In this document: positions 52,280 to 60,747 of the stretch, piece after piece
How positions within the stretch are numbered: position 1 is the stretch's first letter
Layout: the number at the start of each line of letters is the position of its first letter
Assembly (NCBI GenBank): GCA_964446495.1
Contig: CAYUOY010000005.1
Span: 1 to 64,000, forward strand
Direction: 5' to 3'
DNA: 64,000 bases
From: JAADHU01 sp964446495
GTDB lineage: Bacteria > Pseudomonadota > Gammaproteobacteria > Steroidobacterales > Woeseiaceae
Notes under the pieces: model-generated
What the model was told of the DNA's origin: nothing
The model's input: the letters and a program-made list of their open reading frames with translations, nothing else
Database searches by the model: none
Program-made: the position numbers and the translations under genes

Positions 52280-52804
52280 ATGGCTCTATCGGCAAAGGTA
52301 AAAAAGATCGGGGGATATGCGCTGGAGGCGATGGCGATCTCCGTGATGCTGCTGTTGTTTTACGCTTACCAAACGAATGGTTTGTTACCAACCGGCGATC
52401 AGTCCGCACCGAAACTTAGTGCGATATCTCTGGATGGCACCCCAATAGATCTAAGCGAGCGCTCTGCATCAGCCACGTTGATCTATTTCTTCGCCCCCTG
52501 GTGCAGTGTTTGTGCCGCGAGTTCCGGTAACATCGAACACCTCAGGGACCTGAAATCAGATAGTGGACTCGATATCCTGCTGGTAGCGCTGGATTGGCAA
52601 ACGGCGGACGAAGTACAGGATTACGTCGAGCGACATGAGATCACGGTGCCGGTTTTACTCGGCGATCGTCAGATCGCATCGGACTGGAACGTCTATGCAT
52701 TTCCGACTTACTACATACTGGATAGCGAGCAGCGAATCGCGCACCGTGATTTGGGATACAGTACGCTCGCCGGTTTGTGGTGGCGAAGCACCTGGATAAA
52801 TTGA
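52280..52804 (+). CDS. TlpA-like thiol-disulfide oxidoreductase with N-terminal anchor
   Basis: 174 residues from ATG 52280 (frame open to 52250). A helix at about 12 to 32 anchors it in the inner membrane. The redoxin fold follows with LIYFFAPWCSVCAASS: the CxxC is C75-S-V-C78. The cis-proline candidate is in WNVYAFPTYYILD. TlpA/ResA proteins reduce disulfides in the periplasm, for instance before heme attachment to apocytochromes. Given the many c-type cytochromes to either side (three-gene cluster and Sox), a cytochrome c maturation or Sox reductant role is plausible. Confidence 0.78.
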   Translation: MALSAKVKKIGGYALEAMAISVMLLLFYAYQTNGLLPTGDQSAPKLSAISLDGTPIDLSERSASATLIYFFAPWCSVCAASSGNIEHLRDLKSDSGLDILLVALDWQTADEVQDYVERHEITVPVLLGDRQIASDWNVYAFPTYYILDSEQRIAHRDLGYSTLAGLWWRSTWIN

Positions 52805-52850
52805 TGACGGCTCTGCCGTTTCGGCAGTTGGCAATGAGGTGAGTGAGACT

Positions 52851-53243
52851 ATGAAAAATAATTTTGGTTTTGGTAAAGAGATCGACGGCGATTTCGCGAG
52901 TGCTGTGCAAAAAGTTACGGATGAATTGCAGCAAGAGGGCTTCGGTGTGTTGTCGGATATCGATGTCGCCGCGACCCTGAAAAAGAAGCTGGGCAAGGAC
53001 ATGCCACCGTATCGGATTCTGGGTGCCTGTAATCCGGGATTGGCACATCAGGCCGTGACCGCCGAGCCGGAGATCGGTTTGTTGTTACCTTGCAATGCAT
53101 TGGTGCGCGAGGACGAGAGCGGTCAGGTACACGTCAGTTTCATGGACCCCGGCGCGGTGCTTGGGTTGGTCGACAATCCAGGCGTTGAGCCGCTGGCGCA
53201 GCAGGTTAAGGAAAAGCTCGAGCGAGTCCTGGCGAATCTCTAG
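52851..53243 (+). CDS. DUF302-family protein
   Basis: 130 residues from ATG 52851, 4 codons inside a GTG frame starting at 52839; GAGG lies about 11 bases upstream. MKNNFGFGKEIDGDFASAVQ and the C-terminal FMDPGAVLGLVDNPGVEPLAQQ are typical DUF302 strings. The family is a small alpha/beta domain found singly in many bacteria and archaea with no settled activity, commonly near sulfur or metal metabolism genes. A conserved Cys is in ILGACNPGLAHQ. It lies 46 bases after the TlpA-like gene, suggesting one transcript, and converges with the amidase gene 6 bases away. Confidence 0.78.
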   Translation: MKNNFGFGKEIDGDFASAVQKVTDELQQEGFGVLSDIDVAATLKKKLGKDMPPYRILGACNPGLAHQAVTAEPEIGLLLPCNALVREDESGQVHVSFMDPGAVLGLVDNPGVEPLAQQVKEKLERVLANL

Positions 53244-53249
53244 CCCGGT

Positions 53250-54857
53250 CTAGAGCTCGGGAAACAGCTCCGGCGGAATCCGGTGCTGTGTCCGTTGCTC
53301 ATAGGCATAGGCCAGGCTGATTAGCAGGCCATCAGAATACGGGCGACCAAGAATCTGCAAGCCCACCGGCAAATGACCGTAGCTGTAACCCATCGGCACT
53401 GTCACCGCCGGCATACCTGTTGCGGGGGCGACGAGCTGGCTGTTATCGCCTTTGTATTCTTCGATCGCCTGGTCCAGGTGGGCCGGTGGATTGGTCCAGC
53501 CGGGATAGACCATAGCGTCGATGCCGGCGTCATCCATTGAGCGGATGACATCCGCCAGATAGGCCTGTCGTCCTTCATGGTCTGGATAGTCAGGACAAGG
53601 CGGTTCCTCGTCCTTCGGATGTATGTCGGCAGGACCACCGCCAAAACGTGTCAGGCGAGCCTCGATATACGGTGAATACTGCTTGGTCTCCAGAACGTCG
53701 AGGACATCTTTGATCGGCGCATTCTCACCGAGCGACTTCAGGTACTCATGCATGTCATAACGAAATCGCATGCAGAAGTTGGGGGCATTCATATGTTTCT
53801 CGTGATTCGCAATCACGAATGGATCGACTATCTCGGCACCAGCCTCCCGGAGCTCGATCAGCGCGCCCTCGAAGATCTTCGTAATCTCGGGGTCGGCATC
53901 CCCGGTATCTACGAGCGCACGCAACACACCGATTTTCTTGCCCTGCAAGGCCGTCTTGTCAAGAAATGCTGTGTAGTCCTTTTCGATCCGGTCTTTGCCC
54001 AATTCCGTATACGGGTCGGCTGGATCGTAGCCAACGACTACGTTGAAAACTTTCGCACCATCGGTCACTGTTCGCGTCATCGGGCCCGCGATGTCACGAT
54101 CGAATGCGAGCGGAATAACGCCATCACGACTGGTGAGGCCGAGGGTTGAGCGAATTCCAAATAACGCCAGATGTGAGGCGGGACCCCGAATCGAGTTGCC
54201 GGTATCACTGCCCATGCCGATGACGCCGAAACTAGCCGCGATGCCCGATGCCGTGCCGCCGCTGGAACCTGCCGGTACCCGGTCGAGGTCATAGGCGTTG
54301 GCGGTGGTGCCATAGGAAGAACTGATGGTTTGTTTTGGGCTAAAAGCCCATTCAGCCATATTGGTTTTTGCAATGATGATGGCGTCCGCCTCGCGCAGTT
54401 TGCGCACCATAAACGCATCGTCGGGAGGCACACTGTTCTTCAGCGCAAGAGAACCACCACTGGTCGGCATGTCTCCGGTATCGTAATTGTCCTTTAGTAA
54501 CACCGGCGCACAGAAAAGGGGGCCGAGCGTTTCTCCAGCTTCGATTCTGCGATCAATTTCGGCGGCCGTTGCCAATGCGTTCGGATTGTCGAATATGATC
54601 GCGTTCAGTCCGGTCGACTTGTCATAGGCTTCGATTCTCGCAAGATAGCCAGTGACAATGTCCTGGCATGACATGCGACCCTCTCGTATGGCGGATTGAA
54701 CGTCTGCAATGGTAGCTTCGACGAATTCGAAGCTTGAATCAGCCTGCACCTGTGTATCTGGAGATGATTTCATGGACGTCTGAGCATAATAGGCGACTGC
54801 AGCACCCAGGACTGCCGTAAATATTATCAGGCTCATCATGATTTTCACTCGTCGCAT
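53250..54857 (-). CDS. Amidase-signature family enzyme, N-terminally anchored
   Basis: 535 residues from ATG 54857, chosen because GAGG lies about 8 to 11 bases upstream and the product begins MRRVKIMMSLIIFTAVLGAA, a membrane anchor or signal; the frame is open to 54950. The Ser-cisSer-Lys centre is seen in PVLLKDNYDTGDMPTSGGSLAL (Lys), GSSGGTASGIAA (cis-Ser and neighbours) and GMGSDTGNSIRGPA (nucleophile Ser). It hydrolyses amide bonds in the periplasm. Most amidases of this class are cytoplasmic GatA-like; a secreted form suggests action on an external amide or peptide. It is divergent from an alpha/beta hydrolase gene. Substrate is unknown. Confidence 0.85.
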   Translation of the reverse strand: MRRVKIMMSLIIFTAVLGAAVAYYAQTSMKSSPDTQVQADSSFEFVEATIADVQSAIREGRMSCQDIVTGYLARIEAYDKSTGLNAIIFDNPNALATAAEIDRRIEAGETLGPLFCAPVLLKDNYDTGDMPTSGGSLALKNSVPPDDAFMVRKLREADAIIIAKTNMAEWAFSPKQTISSSYGTTANAYDLDRVPAGSSGGTASGIAASFGVIGMGSDTGNSIRGPASHLALFGIRSTLGLTSRDGVIPLAFDRDIAGPMTRTVTDGAKVFNVVVGYDPADPYTELGKDRIEKDYTAFLDKTALQGKKIGVLRALVDTGDADPEITKIFEGALIELREAGAEIVDPFVIANHEKHMNAPNFCMRFRYDMHEYLKSLGENAPIKDVLDVLETKQYSPYIEARLTRFGGGPADIHPKDEEPPCPDYPDHEGRQAYLADVIRSMDDAGIDAMVYPGWTNPPAHLDQAIEEYKGDNSQLVAPATGMPAVTVPMGYSYGHLPVGLQILGRPYSDGLLISLAYAYEQRTQHRIPPELFPEL

Positions 54858-54973
54858 TTTCACACCTCGGATGCATGCATTATTTTTATGAACGCCACCT
54901 GTCTCTGTTCGCGCCGGTAGTGGCTTGTCGGGCATAATAGCGGTCTTCAATCATTACTTATGACCGGGATCCC

Positions 54974-55807
54974 ATGCGACGAGTTTACACGGTTCTGTTT
55001 CTGCTGTTGTTGACCAGCGTTGCCCCGGCTGGCGAGGTGATGTTGCGCCATGATGGTCTGTCCCTGAATGGCCAGCTGGTTATGGCCAGGGACAGCGAAC
55101 TGGCTGCTGGCGTAATACTGATTTTGCACGGCACGCTCGGCCACAATGAAATGGAAATCATCACGACATTGCAGTCGCTGTTTGCGGAAAATGACAGGAA
55201 TTCGCTGGCGATAAATCTGAGTCTGGACATTGACGACCGGCACGGATTTTTCTCCTGTGACGACGAACATACCCATACCCAGGAGGATGCGGTCGACGAA
55301 TTGGCCGCGTGGACGGAATGGTTACACGAAGCCGGTGCCGGCGAGATCGTTCTGCTGGGCCATTCGCGTGGTGGCAATCAAATCGCCCGATTCATCATTG
55401 ATCGAGCACCGAAAGTGGCTGCTGCGATTCTAATTGCGCCACCTGCCGGCGATGACAGGGCCCCGGGCCAGGCGAGAATGCTGCAGGCAGCCGCGGAGAC
55501 AGCGCGGCTGAGCGATGTAGCGTTCCTTCATTGTAAGAATGCCACTGTAAGCACTGAAAGTTACCTGTCTTACTACGGCCCTGATAACCGTGGGGACACT
55601 GTGGCGTTATTGGAGAGTATTGACCTGCCCGTGCTGGTTTTTGCTGGCAGCGAAGATACAGTGGTGCCGGGACTGGCGGAAAAGATGGCAATGGTCATGC
55701 AGGACAATATCGTTTTCGAGGAAATCGATGGAGCGGACCATTTTTTCCGTGATCTGTACTCTGACGATATCGTCGAACTGTCACTCGAATTCCTCGACAA
55801 GTTTTGA
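54974..55807 (+). CDS. Secreted alpha/beta hydrolase
   Basis: 277 residues with a signal peptide (MRRVYTVLFLLLLTSVAPAG). GVILILHGTLGHNEM is the oxyanion region, VLLGHSRGGNQIAR the nucleophile elbow (Ser), VFAGSEDTVVP the acid, and GADHFFRD the histidine, all in proper order for the fold. No close subfamily is recognised. It lies about 115 bases to the right of the divergent amidase gene, so the pair may share a control region. The next gene, a thioredoxin-fold protein, starts 13 bases after the stop, so they probably form an operon. Substrate unknown. Confidence 0.82.
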   Translation: MRRVYTVLFLLLLTSVAPAGEVMLRHDGLSLNGQLVMARDSELAAGVILILHGTLGHNEMEIITTLQSLFAENDRNSLAINLSLDIDDRHGFFSCDDEHTHTQEDAVDELAAWTEWLHEAGAGEIVLLGHSRGGNQIARFIIDRAPKVAAAILIAPPAGDDRAPGQARMLQAAAETARLSDVAFLHCKNATVSTESYLSYYGPDNRGDTVALLESIDLPVLVFAGSEDTVVPGLAEKMAMVMQDNIVFEEIDGADHFFRDLYSDDIVELSLEFLDKF

Positions 55808-55820
55808 GGTGTTTCAAGAG

Positions 55821-56345
55821 ATGCGACATGAATCAGTAAACCATACCCGGCGGTTTTGCAGTGGCTTGCTACTGGTGGCGGCAGGCGCTGGAATTTTCGC
55901 CGTAAGTGCTCGTGCCGATGAGTCGCCCGATGCGGCGCGACAGATTGCTCTGGCCGAGTCGTTTGTTGCAGATAGTCACCTGTCCACAAGCGAGCAGCTG
56001 CCGATCGTGATTTTTATTTCGCAGACGGGTTGCCAGTTTTGTGCAGCGCTCCGCAAGCAGGTACTTTTCCCGATGCTGCGCTCGGGGCAGTTCGCGGACA
56101 AAATGGTCTTTCGTGAGCTTAGCCTCGATGCTGGATTCGAGGTGGAGGATTTCGACGGCAGGACGATTTCAGGATCAGATTTCGCGGCTCGCTATGGAGC
56201 AACCCTGACTCCAACGCTGTTGTATCTCGATCCGGACGGCCAGGAACTCGAGAAAAAACGCGTCGGCATCAGCAACATCGAGTACTACGGTTTTTATATG
56301 CTGCGCTCGATCAAGTCAGCCACCGCAAAATTGATACGGCCTTGA
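55821..56345 (+). CDS. Periplasmic thioredoxin-fold protein (SoxW-like)
   Basis: 174 residues from ATG 55821, found inside a longer frame open from 55590. A signal peptide (RFCSGLLLVAAGAGIFAVSARADE) leads to a thioredoxin-like domain with C71-Q-F-C74 in VIFISQTGCQFCAALRKQV and a cis-proline in LTPTLLYLDPDG. The layout is that of SoxW-type or DsbD-gamma-like periplasmic thioredoxins. In sulfur oxidisers SoxW reduces SoxY or associated thiols; because the sox operon is 3.1 kb to the right, that role is plausible. The gene is co-directional with the alpha/beta hydrolase gene. Confidence 0.76.
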   Translation: MRHESVNHTRRFCSGLLLVAAGAGIFAVSARADESPDAARQIALAESFVADSHLSTSEQLPIVIFISQTGCQFCAALRKQVLFPMLRSGQFADKMVFRELSLDAGFEVEDFDGRTISGSDFAARYGATLTPTLLYLDPDGQELEKKRVGISNIEYYGFYMLRSIKSATAKLIRP

Positions 56346-56365
56346 AAAAATCTCTCCCGGCAGTG

Positions 56366-56391
56366 CGCCGGATTTCGGGGAAAATCCGGCG
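56366..56391. terminator. Perfect 10-bp hairpin between convergent genes
   Basis: CGCCGGATTT (56366-56375) and AAATCCGGCG (56382-56391) are exact reverse complements with a 6-base loop CGGGGA. The element lies 20 bases after the thioredoxin-fold gene stop and about 97 bases before the stop of the FadL-like gene from the other strand. It is a good candidate bidirectional terminator, though the T-run is inside the stem only. Confidence 0.55.
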
Positions 56392-56488
56392 ACAGCGGTA
56401 AGTCTTTTCTCTGGGGGAACCGATTCCGCCGAGAGAGATCGTACGTGCGACTATTTCAGCAGTGACAATCGAACCAGGCTGTAACGGC

Positions 56489-57865
56489 CTAAAAACGCCA
56501 GCTGTAGCTGAGTTCAATTTCCCACTGATACATCTCGATCTTGATATCCTGGGTAGGATCAAACGGATTCGGTCCGGTCTGGTCGCCTTTAAAGGCATAC
56601 ATCACGGCCATGCTTAATTCATTGTTCTGACCGGTTTTCTTCGTAAATCCGGCGGTAACGTGATCTTCGATGACCGCGGGTGCCAGAATGTTGAACATGA
56701 CCTCGGACTTACCTATGGGTTGGCTGCCATGGCTATAGCCAGCGCGCCAAACTATATCAGACTCGCGGTTCCATTCGACGCCAACTTTGTACGTGGTCAT
56801 ATCATCCCAGCCAAAACCACCGCCGTTGTTACCACCCAGGCAGCCCGAAGTATCTGTACTCATAGGGTTAATGGTCGGGCAAGAAAACAGGTTGGCGAAA
56901 GGATTGCCGACTGAACCAATCTCGCTGAACCAGGTATTTTCAACATCGAGGCTGATGGCCAGGCCACTGTTCGGGCGAAAGGTGAAGCCGGCTTTGAAGT
57001 TTGCCGGAATATCGAAACCACCCTGATCTGCGAACAGATCGGCATAGTCATCGAACTCACCCATCGAAATTTCTGTCTGGTAACTGGTTGCAAAGCTGAT
57101 GGCTGAACTCAGTTCCAGTTGGAAGCCGACTTTCGCGCCGACACCAAAGGCGTAATCATGACCGTTGCTACTCAGATTTTCTGGGAACTGCGTGCCGCCG
57201 CTGTTGGCGAAGGTTTGAGTGAATGGTGCGAAAGATCCAACACCCCGGGCTTTGAATGTTTGTCCTACCCCAACAATTGCGACACCCCAGGTGAAGCTGT
57301 CACCAACCTTTCTGGCGTAGGCGATGTCGAGAAATGCCTGCATCAAGTCGACACCCGCCGTGCCATCGCCGAACGTGCCATCGAAGGTGGTGACCGGTGC
57401 CGGTCCGGGTCCGTCCGGATCGAAAGTGGCCGTGCCGCCATCCCATTCGGTGTTCATCCCGCCACGTCCATAAAACGCCACTCCCAGCGCGCTCTCATCA
57501 CTCAGCGACCAGGCATAGGCCATATTTGGCAGGACGAAATATTCTCTTGAGCTATCGATGTCGTTGGGACCAATCGTGAAGGCGCCCCCGTTCCCGTTCG
57601 CCATACTTTCGGTCGTTTTGTAACTTCGACGTGGGCTGAAGAGCGATGCTCCGACATCGAGACGACCTGTGGCAAACAACGCGGCGGCGGGGTTGTTCGC
57701 CATCGAGATGGCGTCCCCGGGCATCGCCAGGCCAGCGCCCGCCATGCCCTTGTTTTTCGTTCCCGTACCATGAGTGAAGTAGCCGTTGGTTGCCGAGGCG
57801 CTGCCGGCCGCCAATGTGAGTGCTACGGTTGTTAGTGTGATTGCAAGCTTCTTAATAGACTTCAT
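56489..57865 (-). CDS. FadL/OMPP1-family outer-membrane transport protein
   Basis: 458 residues from ATG 57865, chosen because AGGGGGAG lies about 5 to 10 bases upstream; the frame reaches 57886. The signal peptide MKSIKKLAITLTTVALTLAAG is followed by the FadL N-terminal hatch pattern ATNGYFTHGTGTKNKGMAGAG. Conserved barrel motifs include AMPGDAISMANNPAA and the terminal strand WEIELSYSWRF. FadL proteins pass hydrophobic molecules through a lateral opening. Its promoter carries a 19-base motif shared with the sox/MBL divergent region, so it is probably under the same ArsR regulator; import of a hydrophobic sulfur or alkyl compound is an inference. Confidence 0.88.
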   Translation of the reverse strand: MKSIKKLAITLTTVALTLAAGSASATNGYFTHGTGTKNKGMAGAGLAMPGDAISMANNPAAALFATGRLDVGASLFSPRRSYKTTESMANGNGGAFTIGPNDIDSSREYFVLPNMAYAWSLSDESALGVAFYGRGGMNTEWDGGTATFDPDGPGPAPVTTFDGTFGDGTAGVDLMQAFLDIAYARKVGDSFTWGVAIVGVGQTFKARGVGSFAPFTQTFANSGGTQFPENLSSNGHDYAFGVGAKVGFQLELSSAISFATSYQTEISMGEFDDYADLFADQGGFDIPANFKAGFTFRPNSGLAISLDVENTWFSEIGSVGNPFANLFSCPTINPMSTDTSGCLGGNNGGGFGWDDMTTYKVGVEWNRESDIVWRAGYSHGSQPIGKSEVMFNILAPAVIEDHVTAGFTKKTGQNNELSMAVMYAFKGDQTGPNPFDPTQDIKIEMYQWEIELSYSWRF

Positions 57866-57890
57866 TTTGACTCCCCCTGGATCCATCTAC

Positions 57891-57916
57891 ATTAAGTAAC
57901 TGTATTAAGTAACTGT
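57891..57916. repeat. Perfect 13-base tandem duplication in the fadL-like promoter
   Basis: ATTAAGTAACTGT occurs twice without gap (57891-57903 and 57904-57916). It is flanked by CTACATTA (57887-57894) and TAATGTAG (57916-57923), which are reverse complements. The structure lies 26 to 58 bases upstream of the fadL-like start. Whether it reflects a polymorphic slippage array or a double operator is unclear. Confidence 0.6.
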
Positions 57917-57920
57917 AATG

Positions 57921-57939
57921 TAGAAAAAACTAATATAAG
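57921..57939 (-). promoter_or_regulatory. Shared AT-rich operator motif upstream of the fadL-like gene
   Basis: Read on the minus strand it is CTTATATTAGTTTTTTCTA, matching TTTATGTTAGTATTTTCTA at 59346-59364 in 16 of 19 positions. It lies 56 to 74 bases upstream of the fadL-like start. The pattern TTAG-N6-CTA is a half-palindrome of the kind bound by ArsR-family repressors; the ArsR gene with BigR/SqrR cysteines lies next door. Confidence 0.6.
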
Positions 57940-58031
57940 AGAAACGCGGTTGATCATGCAACTTTTGCTGCGCTGCACAAGCTCTATGGCCTTGCAGGCT
58001 GCGGTCTTGTTGCTCCCGAATAGACCTGTAG

Positions 58032-58352
58032 CTATACGTCATCGGCGCAATAAAGTGTGTATAAGCACTGGATAATCTTGCCGGCTTCATCCGCCTGCAA
58101 AGAATAATAAATGGTTTGGGCCTCACGTCGGGTGCCGACCAGGCCCTCTTTTCGCATGCGGGAAAGATGCTGTGAAAGGGGTGATTGCGGAATGTCGAGA
58201 CTCTCGGCGAGTTGGCCGACCGATTTCTCGCCACTGGCAAGCTGGCATAAAATTAGCAGCCGACCTTTGTGGCCCAGCGTTTTCATTAGCGCGCTGGCTT
58301 TGTCGGCCGCCGCATCCATTTGCGCCATGTCAAATTCGCCCGTTATTTCCAT
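58032..58352 (-). CDS. ArsR-family repressor with BigR/SqrR-type cysteine pair
   Basis: 106 residues. GRLLILCQLASGEKSVGQLA and QSPLSQHLSRMRKEGLVGTRREAQTIYYSL are the winged-helix signatures of the BigR/YgaV branch. C36 (LILCQL) and C102 (LYTLYCADDV) are separated by 66 residues, the same spacing as the redox cysteine pair known in BigR (42 and 108) and SqrR (41 and 107), which sense persulfide or hydrogen sulfide through a disulfide or tetrasulfide. C96 is an extra cysteine. The gene follows the MBL-fold gene by 17 bases on the same strand, so it is autoregulated with it. The likely targets are the MBL/soxC divergent promoter and the fadL-like gene. Confidence 0.87.
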   Translation of the reverse strand: MEITGEFDMAQMDAAADKASALMKTLGHKGRLLILCQLASGEKSVGQLAESLDIPQSPLSQHLSRMRKEGLVGTRREAQTIYYSLQADEAGKIIQCLYTLYCADDV

Positions 58353-58369
58353 TCGTTCTTCCTTACGCG

Positions 58370-59323
58370 CTAAGTTTTGTAGGTCACTATGCAGGCGAGA
58401 TCGCGTGCTAAAACAATTTGGCCGTCGAAATGTTGTTTCACGATCGCAACATTTTTGTCAAGATCGCGCAGGCTCCTCGCCATGAAATGGCTGAGCACCA
58501 GCGTGTCGACGTTAGCTTCATGGGCGATCGAGCCAATCACACTGGGCGGCGCATGCAAACGTCGACCCGTGCCGGTTGCGCCCTCAGGGATTACCATATG
58601 CATAATCAGAATATTGGCATCTTTGGCAAAATCAATAAAATTGGCGTTGCCGCCGTTCTGATCGCTGGCGAACACCATGCTCGTATCGCCGGTCGTTACA
58701 CGGAACGCCAGCGCCGGCACAATGCCGTGTGGAACGGGCAGGGCATCGATTCGCACGTCGCCGTCGTCACTGGCAAAGACACGCACGGGTTTGCTGTTGC
58801 CCTTGTCAACCTCAGTAGCATCAAGCAATGGCAAGCCGCCGCTACCATCCAGGTATCCGGAAAGATAGCCGTAGGCGCCCTGCTGATTATCCAGCATGCT
58901 GTTGAGATAGTCGTCCAGGCCGGGAAACAGATCGCTTCCGCTCGGTCCGGCGACGGCCAGAGTCCGTTCGCGTCCGGCAAATGATCCTGACTTCAGCAAT
59001 GCCGGAAAATCAGCGGAATGGTCGGTGTGAAAGTGGCTCAGACCGACGAAATCGAGTTCTGTAAAATTGGCGGAGGCTTCACCGAAGCGCAGGAACGTAC
59101 CGCCTCCCGCATCGATTAGGATCCGCGATTCGCCGTCTATCCAGATCAGGTAGCCTGCGGAGGCCCTCGCGTCATCGGCTATGGGGCCACCGGACCCTAG
59201 AACTTGCAGTGTTACGCCCTCACTCGCCGCGCAATTTGCAACCGATTCGAAATCGGTGGCGGCTGGCGCACAAGCGGCACTCAACAGTAGAATTGCTGCC
59301 AGAAGTAGACGCATTTCCATCAT
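58370..59323 (-). CDS. MBL-fold metallohydrolase lipoprotein of the sox region
   Basis: 317 residues from ATG 59323 (frame open to 59434; ATG 59320 and 59314 are alternatives). The lipobox SAAC follows a hydrophobic run. SHFHTDHSADFPAL is the MBL HxHxDH metal motif, with VLSHFMAR as a later histidine and a further acid in FASDQNGGN. The GSGGPIADDARASAGYLI start resembles arylsulfatase-like/RNase Z-like MBL proteins. It is divergent from soxC with about 100 bases between starts, and shares an operator candidate with the fadL-like gene. SoxH in other sox clusters is also an MBL-fold protein, but of a different subgroup; a thiol-ester or sulfate-ester substrate is only inference. Confidence 0.82.
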   Translation of the reverse strand: MMEMRLLLAAILLLSAACAPAATDFESVANCAASEGVTLQVLGSGGPIADDARASAGYLIWIDGESRILIDAGGGTFLRFGEASANFTELDFVGLSHFHTDHSADFPALLKSGSFAGRERTLAVAGPSGSDLFPGLDDYLNSMLDNQQGAYGYLSGYLDGSGGLPLLDATEVDKGNSKPVRVFASDDGDVRIDALPVPHGIVPALAFRVTTGDTSMVFASDQNGGNANFIDFAKDANILIMHMVIPEGATGTGRRLHAPPSVIGSIAHEANVDTLVLSHFMARSLRDLDKNVAIVKQHFDGQIVLARDLACIVTYKT

Positions 59324-59345
59324 GGTCAGCCGGGAAGACTTTCCT

Positions 59346-59364
59346 TTTATGTTAGTATTTTCTA
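59346..59364. promoter_or_regulatory. Shared operator motif in the soxC/MBL divergent promoter
   Basis: TTTATGTTAGTATTTTCTA is part of a wider near-palindrome, TATGTTAG-N6-CTAATATA, with one arm mismatch. It lies 23 to 41 bases upstream of the MBL gene start and about 61 to 79 bases upstream of soxC. It matches the motif before the fadL-like gene in 16 of 19 bases and is the likely site through which the ArsR repressor controls sulfur oxidation. Confidence 0.65.
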
Positions 59365-59424
59365 ATATACATGCAATTCGGCATAAAGACCGAACTAAAT
59401 TCATAGAAAATTTGGCGGATCTCG

Positions 59425-60747
59425 ATGGCTTCAAGAAAAAATTCTACCGCTCAATGGTTGCAGCAAATTTCCGCGGAAGGACAGAAACTGCCGCTGCTTG
59501 AGCGCCGGAACTTCCTTAAGAATGGCTTGTTGCTGGCTGGCAGCGCAGTAGCAGGTGGTGCTGTCAGTAGCAAGGCGAATGCGGGCGATGAAAATCTGCC
59601 ACCCAACGTACCGGCCTGGACCCGGTCACTCGGGCAAGGGGTTCTGACCAATCCTTACGGCAAGCCATCCCGATATGAAAGCAGCATCCAACGTCGGGCG
59701 GTACCCTGGCTAACCGCCGACCGATTCGCCTCGATCAGTTTCACGCCGCTGGCGGAACTGGATGGCATCATTACGCCGAGCAGCCTGGTTTTCGAGCGTT
59801 ACCACGGCGGCATACCGGATATTGATCCGGATGATCATCGACTGATGATCCACGGTCTGGTGGACAGGCCGATCATTCTCACGCTCGATGATTTGCGACG
59901 CTTCCCCAGCACATCGATGATTCGTTTTCTCGAGTGTCCGGCCAACGGCGGTATGGAATGGCGTGCGGCGCAAATGGACGCATTGCAATTTACGCATGGC
60001 ATGTTGAGCTGTTGCGAATGGACCGGTGTCCTCTTATCCACGATTCTGCAGGAAGTCGGTCTCAAGAAAGACGCTGCCTGGGTTTTGGCAGAAGGCGCCG
60101 ACGGATCTCATATGAGTCGTTCGATTCCACTGGACAAGGCGCTGGACGACGCGCTGGTTGTTTACGCACAAAACGGTGAACCATTGCGACCGGAACAGGG
60201 CTATCCAATTCGCCTGTTTAACCCTGGCTGGGAGGGCAACACCAGCGTCAAATGGCTGCGACGTCTGGAGGTGGGCGACAAGGCCTGGTATCACCGTGAA
60301 GAGACCTCCAAGTACACGGATCTGCTGGCCAATGGTCGCGCTCGGAAATTCTCATATCTGCAAGAATGCAATTCTGTCGTAACGTTTCCCTGCCCGGAAA
60401 AACCACTGCGTGAAAAGGGCCGCTACGAAGTTGAAGGGCTGGCGTGGTCCGGTTCGGGCAAGATCAAACGCGTTGATGTTTCTTTCGATGGTGGTGTGAA
60501 CTGGCGCCCGGCTCGACTGAAAGGCCTGGTATTGCCCAAAGCCCTGACGCGATTCGGGCTGGATTGGGAATGGGACGGAGGCCCGGCAATGATTCAGAGT
60601 CGTGCTGTCGACGAAACCGGCTACGTGCAACCTACCTTTACGCAACTTCGCCAGGCGCGTGGCATGAGTTCGATTTACCACCGCAACGCAATTCACACCT
60701 GGCGTCTGCATGCCGATGGGAAAGTGACCAATGTTCAGATTAGTTAG
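59425..60747 (+). CDS. soxC: Sulfite dehydrogenase / sulfur dehydrogenase molybdenum subunit SoxC
   Basis: 440 residues. A Tat signal is present: RRNFLKNGLLLAGSAVAGGAV with twin arginine at residues 27-28, fitting export of a folded molybdopterin protein. The oxidoreductase molybdopterin domain shows RFLECPANGGMEWRAAQ with the Mo-ligand Cys (about residue 171), then the dimerisation Mo-co domain (RYEVEGLAWSGSGKIKRVDVSFDGGVNW). SoxCD is the sulfur dehydrogenase oxidising SoxY-bound sulfane in the Sox cycle. It overlaps soxD by 17 bases and leads the operon. Divergent promoter carries the ArsR motif. Confidence 0.9.
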   Translation: MASRKNSTAQWLQQISAEGQKLPLLERRNFLKNGLLLAGSAVAGGAVSSKANAGDENLPPNVPAWTRSLGQGVLTNPYGKPSRYESSIQRRAVPWLTADRFASISFTPLAELDGIITPSSLVFERYHGGIPDIDPDDHRLMIHGLVDRPIILTLDDLRRFPSTSMIRFLECPANGGMEWRAAQMDALQFTHGMLSCCEWTGVLLSTILQEVGLKKDAAWVLAEGADGSHMSRSIPLDKALDDALVVYAQNGEPLRPEQGYPIRLFNPGWEGNTSVKWLRRLEVGDKAWYHREETSKYTDLLANGRARKFSYLQECNSVVTFPCPEKPLREKGRYEVEGLAWSGSGKIKRVDVSFDGGVNWRPARLKGLVLPKALTRFGLDWEWDGGPAMIQSRAVDETGYVQPTFTQLRQARGMSSIYHRNAIHTWRLHADGKVTNVQIS

